A stretch of DNA of 64,000 bases, taken from IMG/VR virus record IMGVR_UViG_3300042463_000877, positions 24,403-88,402 of that record; one strand, written 5' to 3'. Positions 63,652 through 64,000 of the stretch are shown one piece after another (the first letter of the stretch is position 1; the number at the start of each line of letters is the position of its first letter). The position numbers and the translations under genes were made by a program. A model generated the notes under the pieces. The model was not told where the DNA came from. It ran no database searches and worked only from the letters and a program-made list of their open reading frames with translations. Source of the stretch: a virus.

Positions 63652-64000
63652 GTTTCATTTTTAATAATAAAGTTTCTTATTCAGATAGCCCAAACCTTGA
63701 TGCGTTTGGTAGATTAAGAACAGCAGCCGTACAAAATTTAGTGGATATAAAACACGTCTATGATAAAAATCCATTACAAATAAACGAAGTTACAGCAGGA
63801 ACCGCAACTTCTATTTTTAATCAAGAGTATGCTAGAGTTAGAATGTCAACATCCGCAAATAATGATTTGGTAATTAGACAAGGTAAAACACACCCAATTT
63901 ATCAACCAGGTAAGAGTCAATTATTTCAAGCGAGTTTCTCAAACTTCCAATTAGAGACAAATGTTATAAAAAGAGTTGGTGGGTTCACATCAACAACCGC
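63648..64000 (+). CDS. Virion structural protein, 3' end outside window
   Basis: ATG 63648 overlaps the fibre stop (ATGA) and the frame stays open to the window end (117 residues seen). MSFIFNNKVSYSDSPNLDAF, then GRLRTAAVQNLVDIKHVYDK is the SPNLDAFGRLR pattern found at the start of several phage baseplate/tail proteins; then beta strands (EYARVRMSTSANNDLVIRQG). It probably attaches to or follows the fibre. Confidence 0.8.
   Translation, partial: MSFIFNNKVSYSDSPNLDAFGRLRTAAVQNLVDIKHVYDKNPLQINEVTAGTATSIFNQEYARVRMSTSANNDLVIRQGKTHPIYQPGKSQLFQASFSNFQLETNVIKRVGGFTSTT

Noticed and set aside
1-64000. tRNA genes, integrase, lysis genes, IS elements
   Set aside because: No cloverleaf-like sequence, recombinase, transposase or holin/endolysin was recognised by reading; absence here does not exclude them elsewhere in the genome.

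Overview
The window is part of a large, AT-rich tailed-phage genome with a contractile (T4-like, myovirus) tail. No bacterial housekeeping genes, integrase, rRNA or tRNA genes were seen. T4-type replication proteins (family B polymerase, gp32-like SSB, UvsX-like recombinase, gp41-like helicase, RNase H-like exonuclease) sit beside sheath, tube, tape measure and baseplate genes. Terminase, portal and capsid genes must lie outside the window. A Bacteroidota host is likely but not proven: one virion protein is built of SprB-type repeats, and most start codons lack a Shine-Dalgarno sequence and follow A/T-only leaders.

Layout. 1-2105: 3' part of a tail fibre made of YadA-head-like repeats. 2129-5237: a small protein, a consensus-like sigma70 promoter and DNA polymerase. 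5234-10672 (minus strand): a small protein, a T4-type virion structural protein, a three-part zincin/superoxide dismutase/nuclease-like fusion and an SNF2-type helicase. 10733-21164: tail-completion candidates, sheath, two small cargo-like proteins, tube, a probable tail assembly chaperone with a likely +1 frameshift, and tape measure. 21225-34179: two giant baseplate proteins flanking a gp53-like wedge protein, plus two small acidic or hypothetical proteins. 34276-42908: replication and nucleotide genes (SSB, glycosyltransferase, UvsX, C5-cytosine methyltransferase, 5' nuclease, helicase, class II ribonucleotide reductase, DUF5522-like protein). 42949-43725: a tagged serine-hydrolase-like protein. 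43789-64000: baseplate wedge (gp25, gp6, gp7-like) and a long series of virion/fibre proteins ending in a second head-repeat fibre and a truncated structural gene.

Main points of interest. (1) Unrelated small proteins share an N-terminal tag of the form (I/L)TESxLxxI(I/V), followed by an (I/L)xE site like the cleavage sites of T4 prohead protease. A matching segment lies inside the SOD fusion. Together they suggest a capsid-targeted cargo set that includes an Fe/Mn superoxide dismutase. (2) A TTT-TTT-CGG site at 18951-18959 joins a gp26-like frame to a 49-residue gp51-like tail just before the tape measure gene. (3) The motif TATTTATMAATAAA recurs 7-32 nt upstream of many genes and contains a T4 late-promoter-like TATAAATA core. 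(4) A large tail gene is broken at about 46625-46650 by what looks like a short deletion.

All functional calls come from motifs and family patterns recalled while reading; no database search was run.
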